Positions 9,289 through 18,084 of a stretch of 64,000 nt of DNA are shown in pieces; the first letter of the stretch is position 1; the number at the start of each line of letters is the position of its first letter. The translations under genes were made by a program, and so were the position numbers. Source of the DNA: Pseudarthrobacter sp. NIBRBAC000502772 (GTDB taxonomy: Bacteria > Actinomycetota > Actinomycetes > Actinomycetales > Micrococcaceae). The stretch is from contig NZ_CP041188.1 in NCBI RefSeq assembly GCF_006517235.1, positions 186,001 to 250,000 of the forward strand, read 5' to 3'. A model generated the notes under the pieces. It ran no database searches. It was not told where the DNA came from and saw nothing but the letters and a program-made list of their open reading frames with translations.

Positions 9289-9441
9289 CGGGAACTCCTG
9301 CGTGGGGTGCGGCCCCATCACGGCGCCCCGGAAGGGGCTGTGACGGGGGTAACTCAGGTACACCAGTATGCAAGCGCAATTGCATTAGATAAAGTGACTA
9401 CTTCTAACCAATATTCATTAGATTCACCAAGGAATGTGGCC
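9289..9441. promoter_or_regulatory. Divergent permease/LysR regulatory region with TTAGA/TCTAA dyads
   Basis: This short AT-rich region carries TTAGA at 9385-9389, TCTAA at 9403-9407 and TTAGA at 9418-9422, giving overlapping inverted pairs just ahead of the LysR start. LysR-type proteins commonly bind such interrupted dyads (T-N11-A class) between divergent genes. The site is inferred from symmetry only; no promoter hexamers were assigned with confidence. Confidence 0.4.
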
Positions 9442-10368
9442 ATGCTCGATGTCCGTCGCCTGCGGCTTCTCCGCGAACTGAAGATCCGGGGCACGCTGGC
9501 GGAGGTGGCGGAGGCTCTGCAGTACAGCCCGTCGTCGGTCTCCCAGCAGCTTGCGCTGCTGGAAAAGGAAGTGGGAGTGGAGCTACTCCGGAAGACGGGG
9601 CGGCGCGTGCAGCTGACGCCCCAGGCCGAAGTCCTGGTGGCGCACACCGCCCAGCTGCTCGAAACCCTGGAGCAGGCGGAGGCGGACCTGGCGGCGTCGC
9701 TGACCACCGTCACGGGCACGGTACGGATTGCGGTGTTCCAGTCCGCGGCCCTGGCGCTGATGCCGGACACACTCTCGCGGATGACGGCGGAGTACCCGGA
9801 GGTCCGGATCGAAATGATCCAGCGCGAACCCGAAACGGCCCTTCATGAGACGTGGGCACGCGATTTTGACCTGGTCATCGCCGAACAGTATCCGGGCCAC
9901 GCCGCCCCGCGGTACCCGGAGCTGGACCGCATCAAGCTGACCACTGACGCGATCAGGCTGGCCGTTCCGCCGGCGGATTCCAGCCGGCCGCCCATCACGT
10001 CGCTGGAGGACACTGCCGCGCTGCCCTGGGTTATGGAGCCCCGCGGCGCAGCCTCCCGGCACTGGGCGGAGCAGGCCTGCCGGAGTGCAGGATTCGAGCC
10101 CGATGTGCGCTTCGAAACAGCGGACCTGCAGGCGCAGATCAGGCTGATCGAGTCCGGAAATGCCGTGGGGCTGATGCCGGACCTCGTCTGGACGGGACGG
10201 GGCACCACCGCCCGGCTGCTGGATCTGCCGGGGCATCCGCGAAGGACCGTGTTCACGTCGGTGCGCCGCGCCAGCGCGCAGCGGCCCGCCATCCTCGCCG
10301 CCCGCGAGACGCTGGCAGCCACCGCCATCTCGGTAGCAAGGACGGACGACGGCGGCACATCCGGTTAG
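9442..10368 (+). CDS. LysR-family transcriptional regulator, divergent from the amino acid permease
   Basis: This 308-residue LysR regulator has its helix-turn-helix in residues 1-60 (LRLLRELKIRGTLAEVAEAL, then SPSSVSQQLALLEKEVG) and a periplasmic-binding-like effector domain after about residue 85. The ATG at 9442 has AAGGA eight bases upstream (9429-9433); the in-frame GTG at 9436 is too close to that site. The divergent permease is its most likely target. It belongs to the actinobacterial LysR group that lacks the typical F..V.e.gSft start and opens with LRLLREL. Confidence 0.9.
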   Translation: MLDVRRLRLLRELKIRGTLAEVAEALQYSPSSVSQQLALLEKEVGVELLRKTGRRVQLTPQAEVLVAHTAQLLETLEQAEADLAASLTTVTGTVRIAVFQSAALALMPDTLSRMTAEYPEVRIEMIQREPETALHETWARDFDLVIAEQYPGHAAPRYPELDRIKLTTDAIRLAVPPADSSRPPITSLEDTAALPWVMEPRGAASRHWAEQACRSAGFEPDVRFETADLQAQIRLIESGNAVGLMPDLVWTGRGTTARLLDLPGHPRRTVFTSVRRASAQRPAILAARETLAATAISVARTDDGGTSG

Positions 10369-10473
10369 GTGCCGGATCGCCCGGTCACGTGCGTGTAGGC
10401 GGGAAACAGCTTCCGCCTCCATGTTCAGTGCGTCACAGCGCGATCCGGGCGCCAACGCTAGACTGGGCGGGTT

Positions 10474-10899
10474 ATGAATCGCACAATGTTCAAGTCCAAA
10501 ATCCACCGGGCCACCGTCACGCATGCCGACCTGCACTACGTAGGATCGGTCACCGTTGACCTGGACCTGCTGGACGCTGCCGATATCCTTCCCGGCGAGC
10601 TCGTGGCCATCGTGGACGTGACCAACGGTGCGCGCCTGGAGACCTATACCATCGCCGGCGAGCGCGGCTCCGGCGTCATTGGCATCAACGGGGCAGCAGC
10701 CCACCTGATGCACGAGAACGACATTGTCATCCTGATCACTTATGCCCAGATGACCACGGAAGAGGCCCATGCCTACACCCCGAAGGTCATCCATGTGGAT
10801 AAGGACAACAAGATTGTCCAGATCGGAAACGACCCCGCCGAGTGCCACACGCCGGGCCTGATGCGTCCGCCCTTCGCCCTGAACAACGCCGCCCTGTAG
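10474..10899 (+). CDS. panD: Aspartate 1-decarboxylase PanD
   Basis: The 141-residue precursor of a pyruvoyl enzyme makes beta-alanine for pantothenate synthesis. The self-cleavage site Gly24-Ser25 is intact in [10 protein letters not shown], and residues around Lys9 ([14 protein letters not shown]) and Tyr58 region ([20 protein letters not shown]) match the conserved core. The length is normal for actinobacteria. It stands as a single gene; no other pan genes are nearby. The ATG at 10474 has only a modest GGGCGGG-like site. Confidence 0.97.
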   Translation: MNRTMFKSKIHRATVTHADLHYVGSVTVDLDLLDAADILPGELVAIVDVTNGARLETYTIAGERGSGVIGINGAAAHLMHENDIVILITYAQMTTEEAHAYTPKVIHVDKDNKIVQIGNDPAECHTPGLMRPPFALNNAAL

Positions 10900-10950
10900 C
10901 CGGAGCGTGAGTCCGGGCAGACACCGCCGCCGCAGCCTCGGAGGCTTTTC

Positions 10951-11877
10951 GTGGTAGGTGTGCTGCAGGGCTTCTTTGTTGTCTGGTTCATCATCATGGT
11001 GGGCTGGTTCGTCGGCCGCCAACGGATCCTGGGCGACAACGCCCGCCAGGTCCTCAGTGGCCTGACCTTCTTTGTGGCCAGCCCCGCCCTCCTCTTCGAG
11101 ACGCTCAGCAAGGCAGAGCTGCGGGAAGTCTTCGCGGAACCGTTGCTGGTCACGGCTGTGTCCGCCGTCTGTACCGCCCTTATCTTCTTCAGCATCGTCA
11201 AGTTCGTCCTCATGCGCGCTTTGCCGGAAGCACTGATGTCCTCGATGGCCGCTTCCCTGGCCAACTCCGCGAACCTCGGTATTCCCATCGCGGTATATGT
11301 CCTGGGCGACGCCAGTTACGTGGCTCCGCTGCTGATCTTCCAGCTGGCGTTCTTCACGCCGATTTTCCTGATGATCCTGGACGCCAGTACCAGCTCACAC
11401 CGCACCACGCCCTGGGGATTCATTCTGATGATCCTGCGGAACCCGATGATTGTTGGCTCGGGCCTTGGCCTGCTGGTGGCGGGGACCGGTTGGGAGGTTC
11501 CGCCGCTGCTCCTGGAGCCGATCCACCTCATTGGCGGCGCCGCGATTCCGGCCATGCTGATCGCCTTCGGCATGAGCCTGAACGGCAGCCGGCCATTGCA
11601 GGCCGCCGCCGGCAGGCGCGTGGACACCCTCCTGGCCAGTGCCTTCAAACTGGTGGTCCAGCCGGCCATCGCCTACGTTTTTGCCCGCTTTGCCGTAGGG
11701 CTCGACGGCCCGGCCCTGTTCGCTGCCGTCGTAGTGGCGTCCCTCCCCACCGCGCAGAACGTTTTTGTTGCCGCCAGCCGTTACCAGACCGGCCTCACCG
11801 TGGCCAAGGACACCGTCCTGATCACCACGGTGGTGGCGGTACCCGCCATGATCGGCGTCGCGCTGCTGCTGAACTGA
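10951..11877 (+). CDS. AEC-family (auxin efflux carrier) transporter
   Basis: This 308-residue membrane protein has about ten helices and belongs to the AEC family (PF03547), a group that moves organic acids or auxin-like compounds. The helix-break motif ANSANLGIPIAVYVLGD and the C-terminal ASLPTAQNVFVAASRYQTG are characteristic. The GTG start at 10951 has CGGAGG about six bases upstream (10939-10944). It follows panD by 51 bases and may share its transcript. The substrate is not predictable. Confidence 0.88.
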   Translation: MVGVLQGFFVVWFIIMVGWFVGRQRILGDNARQVLSGLTFFVASPALLFETLSKAELREVFAEPLLVTAVSAVCTALIFFSIVKFVLMRALPEALMSSMAASLANSANLGIPIAVYVLGDASYVAPLLIFQLAFFTPIFLMILDASTSSHRTTPWGFILMILRNPMIVGSGLGLLVAGTGWEVPPLLLEPIHLIGGAAIPAMLIAFGMSLNGSRPLQAAAGRRVDTLLASAFKLVVQPAIAYVFARFAVGLDGPALFAAVVVASLPTAQNVFVAASRYQTGLTVAKDTVLITTVVAVPAMIGVALLLN

Positions 11878-11880
11878 CCA

Positions 11881-11934
11881 GCGCGAACGAGCAGTTGGGG
11901 CCCTCCCGACAGGGCCTCAAGTGTACGTTCGCGC
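11881..11934. terminator. Long imperfect hairpin between convergent genes (REP-like element, possible bidirectional terminator)
   Basis: Arms of 24 bases (11881-11904 and 11911-11934) pair at 20 of 24 positions around a CCCGAC loop; both ends are GCGCGAACG/CGTTCGCGC. It fills almost the whole gap between the AEC gene and the convergent GH15 fusion. There is no T-tract. Its size and GC-rich ends suggest a dispersed extragenic palindrome more than a simple terminator. Confidence 0.6.
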
Positions 11935-11938
11935 CGGG

Positions 11939-14578
11939 CTATGTCCTTTTGGCCTCTGGCTTGTGCCGGTCCAGGATCCGGGCGCAGCGGATGAACCCCA
12001 GGTGCGAGTACGCCTGCGGGTGGTTCCCCAGGTGCGTCTCCGTGCTGGGATCGTATTCTTCGGGCAGCAGGCCGGTGGGGCCGAAGAGGTTCACCAGCTG
12101 GTCGAACAGGTCCCAGGCCTCCTCGATCCTGCCCACCGCAACGTAAGCCTCAATCAGCCAGGTGGTGCAGATGTGGAAGCCGCCCTCCAATCCCGGCAGG
12201 CCGTCGTCGTACCTGTACCGGAACACGGTGGGGCCCACCCGCAGTTCCCTTTCCACGGCGGTGACGGTGTCCAGGAACCGCTGGTCCGTGACATCCAGCA
12301 GGCCGGAGAGCCCGATGTGGAGGACGGCTGCATCCAGGTCGGGGCTGTCGTAGGCCACGGTGTAGGACGCGGCCGAATCATCCCAGCCTTCGCGCAGGAC
12401 TTCCTCCCGGATGATCCGGGCCGTGGGTTCCCACGACGGATCCGGCGTCCTGCCGTGCCGGTCGGCGGTCCGCAGTGCGCGGTCCAGCGTCACCCAGCAC
12501 ATCACCTTGGTGTAGACGTGGTGCCGCGGCGGCCGCCGGGCTTCCCAGATGCCGTGGTCAGGCTCATGCCACCGGGCCAGGACGGCGGCCGCCATCTGCA
12601 CCATCAGGTCCCAGTGGCCGTCCTCGAGGCCACCATTCCGTGAGCTGACGCCGTGGATCAGCTCAGCCACCGGCCCGAAGACATCCAGCTGGACCTGGTG
12701 GTCCGCGGCGTTGCCGATCCGGACCGGCCGGGACCCCGCATACCCGGGCAGGCTGTCGATGACGGCCTCCGTGGACAGCGGCGCCCCCGTCACCGAGTAC
12801 AGCGGATGCAGCCATTCAGGGCCCGGTGCATGTTCGAGGATCCGGCCCAGCCAGCTGAGGAACCCGGCCGCCTCCGCCGTGGAGCCCAGGTCCACCAACG
12901 CGTTCACCGTCATGGAGCCGTCCCGCAGCCAGCAGTAGCGGTAATCCCAGTTCCGTGTGCCGCCGATTCCTTCGGGCAGCGACGTGGTGGGCGCGGCCAG
13001 CACGGCACCCGTGGGCTCGTGCACGAGGGCGCGGAGGACCAGCGCTGAGCGGCGGACCAGCGATGGCTTCACCGAGGGCAGTTCCAGTTCCTGCACCCAG
13101 CGGCGGGAGTGGAGCGCCACGCCCGCCCGCCGGTCCATCTCCCCGCGGGGATCCGCCAACGCAGGCTCGGTGTCGCCGCAGCGCAGGTTGAGGACCACCG
13201 GCCCGTCCTGGAGGTTGACCGAAGCGGTGGCGGTGGCATGGAGGCCGTCCGAGGTGATGGTGAAACTGACGCCAGGGGCAAGAAGGAAAATGGGATCGGA
13301 GGTTCCCACCACATGGAGTTCATCGCCGCGGGCCTCCATGCTGAACGGCGCGTTGGCGTAATCCGGCCGGGGCGCGAAGACGATCTTGGCGCCGCCGGTG
13401 CCGGAGAGCACCCGGACCAGGCTGGTGATCCCTTCCGGTGCCGGCTCCAGGTAGTCCGTGACGGTTACGTCCGCCCAGCGCGTCTCCACGATCATGGTGC
13501 TGTCCACGTAGCGCTGGCCCAGAACCGGCGAGGCCTTGAGCGGCTCTACGGAGAAGTGCCCGGCGGCGTCCCCGCCCAGGATGTGGGCGAACAGCGATCC
13601 CGAATCCGGGAGCGGGTGGCTCATCCAGCAGACCTTGGCATCCGGAGTGACCAAAGCGGTGGATGATCCGTTGCCGATCATCGTGTGGCGCTCGAGCCCC
13701 ACTGCGTCCTCGCCGAAAAGCCAGGCCCGCCGCAGCTCGAACAGGAGGGCCAGGACGCGGGCGAAGGATTCCGGGTTCCGCAGCCGGTGGGACGCCCGGG
13801 TCTCCCCCGGGCCCACTCGCAACCCCAGGTCCGGGCCGCGGAGCGTGGCGATGGCCAGTTCGTCGCTGTGGGCGTCACCTGCGTACAGCGCAGCACTCGC
13901 GCCCAGCCGGGACCGGAGATTTTCCAGGGCGTCCGCCTTGGCCGGTTCCGTTACCGAGAGGTCCAGGACCGAACCGTCCACGATGAAGAACAACCCATGG
14001 GCCCTGGCGATCTCCCGGGCCGTTTCCGTCACCACCTGCACCACCGCCGGCGAGGCCGGCCGGGTGTGCACCGACACAGCCACCGGCTTCCGCTCGATCC
14101 AGATGCCCTCCTGGAAACCCACGGCCTCAGTCAGCGCCGTGCCTACCTTGTGGAGCGTGGCTTCGGTGGCGAGGTCCTGGACGTGGGCGAAGGCCATGTC
14201 CGACTCCGCGCCATGCGATCCGATGAGATGCACCTCCGCGGGCAGCCGGGACACTGCGGCGAGGTCACGCAGCGAGCGCCCCGAGATGACGGCGGCATGG
14301 GTGTTGGGCAGGGCGGCCAGGGCGCGGAGCGCGATTGCGGCGCTCCCCAGGGGAAGGGTCTCGGTGGAGATTCCCTCGGCGTCGCACAGTGTTCCGCCGT
14401 AGTTGCAGGCCACCAGCAGTCCGGGGACACGGGCGAGGACCTTCAGTTCGGCCAGGAGGGTGGGCGTGAACCCTTCGTCCGCCAGGTCCGACTGGATGAA
14501 CGTCCGCAGCAGGCCCAGCGGCAGCGATCTGGTCAGCAGGGCGGAATCCGCCACGCTCTGGTTCAACGGCGTAGCCAT
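11939..14578 (-). CDS. Trehalose-phosphatase-like domain fused to a GH15 glucoamylase/trehalase
   Basis: This 879-residue protein joins two domains. Residues about 45-290 resemble trehalose-6-phosphatase (HAD fold), but the nucleophile motif that should read DxDGT reads N59-Y-G-G-T, and the last motif is AGDAHSDE where GDD.TDE is usual, so phosphatase activity is doubtful. Residues about 300-870 form a GH15 domain with GTRNWDYRYCWLRDGS (about 537) and the acidic LLPEEYDP (about 836). Actinobacterial GH15 relatives include phosphate-requiring trehalases, so trehalose or a malto-oligosaccharide is a plausible substrate. It appears cytoplasmic. The ATG at 14578 has AAGGAG some ten bases upstream. 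Confidence 0.85.
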   Translation of the reverse strand: MATPLNQSVADSALLTRSLPLGLLRTFIQSDLADEGFTPTLLAELKVLARVPGLLVACNYGGTLCDAEGISTETLPLGSAAIALRALAALPNTHAAVISGRSLRDLAAVSRLPAEVHLIGSHGAESDMAFAHVQDLATEATLHKVGTALTEAVGFQEGIWIERKPVAVSVHTRPASPAVVQVVTETAREIARAHGLFFIVDGSVLDLSVTEPAKADALENLRSRLGASAALYAGDAHSDELAIATLRGPDLGLRVGPGETRASHRLRNPESFARVLALLFELRRAWLFGEDAVGLERHTMIGNGSSTALVTPDAKVCWMSHPLPDSGSLFAHILGGDAAGHFSVEPLKASPVLGQRYVDSTMIVETRWADVTVTDYLEPAPEGITSLVRVLSGTGGAKIVFAPRPDYANAPFSMEARGDELHVVGTSDPIFLLAPGVSFTITSDGLHATATASVNLQDGPVVLNLRCGDTEPALADPRGEMDRRAGVALHSRRWVQELELPSVKPSLVRRSALVLRALVHEPTGAVLAAPTTSLPEGIGGTRNWDYRYCWLRDGSMTVNALVDLGSTAEAAGFLSWLGRILEHAPGPEWLHPLYSVTGAPLSTEAVIDSLPGYAGSRPVRIGNAADHQVQLDVFGPVAELIHGVSSRNGGLEDGHWDLMVQMAAAVLARWHEPDHGIWEARRPPRHHVYTKVMCWVTLDRALRTADRHGRTPDPSWEPTARIIREEVLREGWDDSAASYTVAYDSPDLDAAVLHIGLSGLLDVTDQRFLDTVTAVERELRVGPTVFRYRYDDGLPGLEGGFHICTTWLIEAYVAVGRIEEAWDLFDQLVNLFGPTGLLPEEYDPSTETHLGNHPQAYSHLGFIRCARILDRHKPEAKRT

Positions 14579-14884
14579 GCTTGCACTCCTTCAGCAGAGC
14601 CTGGCCCGGAAAGGCCGGAGGGGCCGTATCCCATTTTTCCGCCCGGCGGTTTCGCCTGAATGTCCCGGCTATTGCCACCGTGTAACGTCCGACGGCGGGA
14701 CCCACCCTCCGCCGCCGGCGTCGTGTCGTGTCACGCCGGGCAGGCTTTAACACCCGACGACGGCGCCCCACCGCGCGAATCCGCGGCAGGGCGCCGTCGT
14801 GCTTTCCAAAAGGCTGCCGTGCGTGACGCCGGCCCGTTGGAAGTGAATCTCGGCCGGCAGCGCCAAACCTCAGCCGACCTAACC
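14579..14884. terminator. Intergenic region with a strong hairpin downstream of the carbohydrate operon
   Basis: Perfect 12-bp arms ACGACGGCGCCC (14757-14768) and GGGCGCCGTCGT (14789-14800) enclose a smaller CCGCG/CGCGG stem. Read on the minus strand it follows the last gene of the operon and is succeeded by a short T-rich stretch, as expected for a terminator. The rest of the 306-base gap should hold the promoter of the GH15 fusion gene; no hexamers were assigned. Confidence 0.65.
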
Positions 14885-16993
14885 TCAGCCGGCGGTCAGT
14901 GTCGCCATCGTGAAGCCGCCCGGGGCCACCGTGACGCGTCCGGACGTGGCGCCGGCGCTGCCGTTGGAGCCCTTGACGGGCTGGCCGGCGGAGTCATACT
15001 GGCGCTGGACCAGCACAAACCCTTCCGGCACGCTGACCTGCTGCACGGTAACGGACTTGGCCGCGCTGACGTACAGCGTGGAGTCGCCGCCCGAACCGGA
15101 GACGGACACCGTGGAGATCAGCGGCTGGACCAGGAGTGCGTCCAGTGCCGCCTGGCCGTCGGTGCTGGCGGTGACCGCGGTCAGGCCGGCAGCGAGGGCG
15201 CGCCGCAGGGTGAACGGGATGAGGATGCCGGGTGCGTCGGTGATGCCCTGCGCCCCTGCCCCGCCGTTGGCCGTGGTGCCGAGCAGGCCCTTGGCCGAGG
15301 TCCAGGTGGTGGTGCCCGAGGGCGCAATTGCCTGGTTCACGATGGGGAAGACATTGCTGGGCTGGTCCGCTGCCGGCAGCGGGATGGAAAGACTGCCGCC
15401 GGAGTTCAGGTCGACATATGCCCCGCCGGATATATTCGCTTCGCCGGTCCAGGACGACGGCGGCCGCACCACGGTGCCGCTGCCTGTGATTGCCCCGGCC
15501 TCGGCTTCCACCACGCTGAGTCCGTTGGTCCCCTCGGTCACGCTGATCCCCAAGGCCTTGGCCCGGAGGGCCGGGTCGGCGTCGAGGGCCAGCATGGTGA
15601 GCAGGGCGTGGATGGTGGATTCGGCGCCGGAGTTGGGGTTGATCCGGCCGTCCGTTTCGATCCCGTCGATGGCCGTGCCGGTGGCCGGGTCGTAGGCGGG
15701 GGCGCCGTTGGGGTTGGCGCCGAAGAACCAGCCCGCGGCGATGGCGGCCACGTCCAGGAGGCCCGGGGCGTCGGCGGCTTCCGCCGTCGCCACCAGGCTT
15801 TGGACGCGGGAGTCCACGCCGTAGGCGATCTGGGCCTCGCCGGGAGCGGGGCTCCAGGCGTTGTCCGGACCGCCGGCTGCGAGCAGTTGCGGCGTGAACT
15901 GCGCGGTGTCCTTCACGGCTGCCGTCAGCAGGTCGGGCCGGTCCAGGACAGTGGAAGCGGTGGCAACAGCGGCCGGAGCCATGCCGCCCCACGCATGCCA
16001 GAGGCTCTGCGACTTGTTCCACGGCATGATCGCGCCGAACGGCCATTGCGTGGCCGAGCCGGAAGACATCGCGGCCACGCCCTCGCTCAGCCGGGACAGC
16101 GCCGTGGTGGCCACGGCATCGGATGGAACGGTCTCCACATAGGCGGCCAGGCCCAGCACGGCCTCCGCGGAGGCATCCGCGCCGCCGGCGATGAGCCAGG
16201 CCGGGACCTGGACGCCGTCGGCGGTGTCGAACGTTCCGTACTTGGCGAGGGACTGACGGTTCAGGGCACCCAGGGACAGGTGCAGCCGGTCCTGCAGGAA
16301 GGCGGCGAACTCCGGATCGGACTCCGCAAACCCTGCGAAACCTTCGCCCAGGGCCCACACCGTGCGGGCCAGCCAGTAGGACTCCGCGGAGTCGGACGGA
16401 TCCGGCAGTTCCACGGGAATGGCGCTGGGGTTCAGGCTGCCGTCCGCCTGCTGCCAGAGGATGACGTTGCCGGCGTTCGGGCCGTCCACCGTCTGCAGGT
16501 ACGTAAGCGTACGGAGGTTCTGGAAGGCGTGCTCCTTGCTCGCCAGGTCCCCGGTCTGCTTCCAGTGCCGCAGGTACACCACGGCGGTGCGGGCAATATC
16601 GTCCGCGTTGTAGGCACCCTGGGTCCAGTCACCCGTGGCCGGATCCAGGTCGCCGCCGCCCACTCGGTCGTAGCTGCCGTCGTCGTTCTTGTCGGCGTAG
16701 GTCCACGGCGCTTCGGCCTCGGGGTCCTGCTCCTGCTGGTAGGTGGTGTGCCCGGGCACCGGAGCCAGCGGCACCGTGTCCAGCAGGAAGTCCAGGTGGT
16801 CCAGGTTGGTGAGGCTCCCGCCGTCGGCCAATGCGGGTTCCAGGACGGGTGCCGCCGATGCAGTGTGCGCAGTGGCGGCCGACGGCGGCGCGGCAGGGGC
16901 CGCCGTGACGGCGCCTGCCTGCAGCGAAACAGCCAGCAGGGAAACGGCCACCGCCGTCACCACCGGCCGTGTGGCCTTCGGTGAAGGCAGCAC
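14885..16993 (-). CDS. Large secreted protein of unknown function, probable (alpha/alpha)6-type carbohydrate enzyme
   Basis: The 702-residue product opens with a Sec-type signal (VVTAVAVSLLAVSLQAGAV, then AAPAAP). The body is rich in Trp and Ala with helical-hairpin character and contains GWFFGANPNGAPAYDPATG followed by NPNSGAESTIHALL, a block I associate with six-hairpin glycosidase-like proteins; residues from about 480 form a beta-rich tail. No catalytic residue can be named. The GTG start at 16993 lies two bases after the stop of the GH130 gene, so it is translationally coupled and must be the last gene of the ABC transporter operon. It probably trims a glycan outside the cell. The exact start is uncertain because GAGG abuts the GTG. 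Confidence 0.65.
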   Translation of the reverse strand: MLPSPKATRPVVTAVAVSLLAVSLQAGAVTAAPAAPPSAATAHTASAAPVLEPALADGGSLTNLDHLDFLLDTVPLAPVPGHTTYQQEQDPEAEAPWTYADKNDDGSYDRVGGGDLDPATGDWTQGAYNADDIARTAVVYLRHWKQTGDLASKEHAFQNLRTLTYLQTVDGPNAGNVILWQQADGSLNPSAIPVELPDPSDSAESYWLARTVWALGEGFAGFAESDPEFAAFLQDRLHLSLGALNRQSLAKYGTFDTADGVQVPAWLIAGGADASAEAVLGLAAYVETVPSDAVATTALSRLSEGVAAMSSGSATQWPFGAIMPWNKSQSLWHAWGGMAPAAVATASTVLDRPDLLTAAVKDTAQFTPQLLAAGGPDNAWSPAPGEAQIAYGVDSRVQSLVATAEAADAPGLLDVAAIAAGWFFGANPNGAPAYDPATGTAIDGIETDGRINPNSGAESTIHALLTMLALDADPALRAKALGISVTEGTNGLSVVEAEAGAITGSGTVVRPPSSWTGEANISGGAYVDLNSGGSLSIPLPAADQPSNVFPIVNQAIAPSGTTTWTSAKGLLGTTANGGAGAQGITDAPGILIPFTLRRALAAGLTAVTASTDGQAALDALLVQPLISTVSVSGSGGDSTLYVSAAKSVTVQQVSVPEGFVLVQRQYDSAGQPVKGSNGSAGATSGRVTVAPGGFTMATLTAG

Positions 16994-16995
16994 CC

Positions 16996-18081
16996 TCAGA
17001 TCCGGTCCAGTTTGGCCACGCCGATTTTGGAGTCGGCCATCCCGTAGAACACAAACAGCTGGTCGCCGATTTTTTCGATCGCGGTGGGGAACACCACGTT
17101 CGGCACGATCCCGGAGATCTCGTCCTCGGTTTCCGGCGCCAACAGCGGCTTGTCGCTGCGGGCGATCACCGTGGAGGGATCGTCCGCGGACAGGATCATG
17201 GCCGCGGCGGTGTAGTTAACGTTCTGCTGCTGTTCGAAGGCGGAGGCGGCCATCTTTCCGGCCACGCCGTGGTGGATCAGGAGCCAGCCTTCGTCCACGC
17301 GGATGGGGGGCGGGCCGCCGCCGATCTTCAGTTCCTCAAAGGGGAACTCGCTGAGGGCCACCAGCCGGTGCTTGCCCATGTGCACCAGGTTGCGCAGGTC
17401 GCGTTCGACGTCGGCCACGGCCACGTATGAAATCCAGATGCCGGGGCGGTTGTCCGTGACGCCTGCGGGCAGGTGCTCGCCTTCGCCGGGACGGATCCAG
17501 CCCAGGTCCCACATGGGGCGGTGCAGCATGGCGTAGGAGGGCACACCGTCGGGGTCGTTCACCGGCTCCGGGAAGAACACCGCATCCTTGTTGGGAAACA
17601 GGTTCAGGTCCATGGAGAGATCGGCCTGGTACTCGAAGAAGCAGGGGCCAAGGCGCTCCCAGTTCCGGAGGTCCTCGGAGTGGGCGAACGCGAGGCGGGG
17701 ACCCAGCGGGCCGTAGGCCACGTAGGTCATGAGGTGCTTGCCAAGGGCGGCTACCCAGGTGGTGCGCGGATCCTCGGTGCCGGCGTTGTTCATGCCGCGT
17801 TCCCAGCCCTCGTCCGGGGCCAGGACCACGCCCTCGCGTTCCACGCCGGTGGGCACGCCGTCGTCGTTGATGACCACTTTGGCAAGGCCCACGCGGGACA
17901 CGTTGCCAGTGGCCACAAGCCGCGGCAGCAGGTACAGCTCGCCGTCCGGGCCGCGGCCGCTGGCGGGGTTGAGGACGCCCTCGGCCTCGAAGTCGTTGCC
18001 GGGTTCGGGGGTCATGATGACGCCGGCGCGGGTGAGGGTGAACGGGACAGTGGGGAGTGCAGAAGTGTGGGGGGAAGTCAT
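16996..18081 (-). CDS. GH130-family glycoside phosphorylase/hydrolase (probable beta-mannoside-active)
   Basis: This 361-residue protein is a five-bladed beta-propeller enzyme of family GH130 (PF04041). The GTEDPRTT block (residues 101-108) carries the conserved Glu-Asp pair, with Asp the usual proton donor, and NKDAVFFPE further on is also characteristic. Family members cleave beta-mannosides, mostly by phosphorolysis giving mannose 1-phosphate. No signal peptide is present, so it acts on imported oligosaccharides in the cytoplasm. It sits three bases after the permease gene and immediately before the secreted protein gene. Whether it is a phosphorylase or a hydrolase cannot be settled by eye. 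Confidence 0.82.
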   Translation of the reverse strand: MTSPHTSALPTVPFTLTRAGVIMTPEPGNDFEAEGVLNPASGRGPDGELYLLPRLVATGNVSRVGLAKVVINDDGVPTGVEREGVVLAPDEGWERGMNNAGTEDPRTTWVAALGKHLMTYVAYGPLGPRLAFAHSEDLRNWERLGPCFFEYQADLSMDLNLFPNKDAVFFPEPVNDPDGVPSYAMLHRPMWDLGWIRPGEGEHLPAGVTDNRPGIWISYVAVADVERDLRNLVHMGKHRLVALSEFPFEELKIGGGPPPIRVDEGWLLIHHGVAGKMAASAFEQQQNVNYTAAAMILSADDPSTVIARSDKPLLAPETEDEISGIVPNVVFPTAIEKIGDQLFVFYGMADSKIGVAKLDRI

Positions 18082-18084
18082 TGA

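Noticed and set aside
9583..11022. Minus-strand open frame across the LysR, panD and AEC genes
   Set aside because: It crosses three recognised genes on the other strand and has no family features.
14660..16984. Open frame of over 700 codons opposite the secreted protein gene
   Set aside because: Gly/Arg/His-rich composition with no domain or credible ribosome site; an antisense artefact of high GC.
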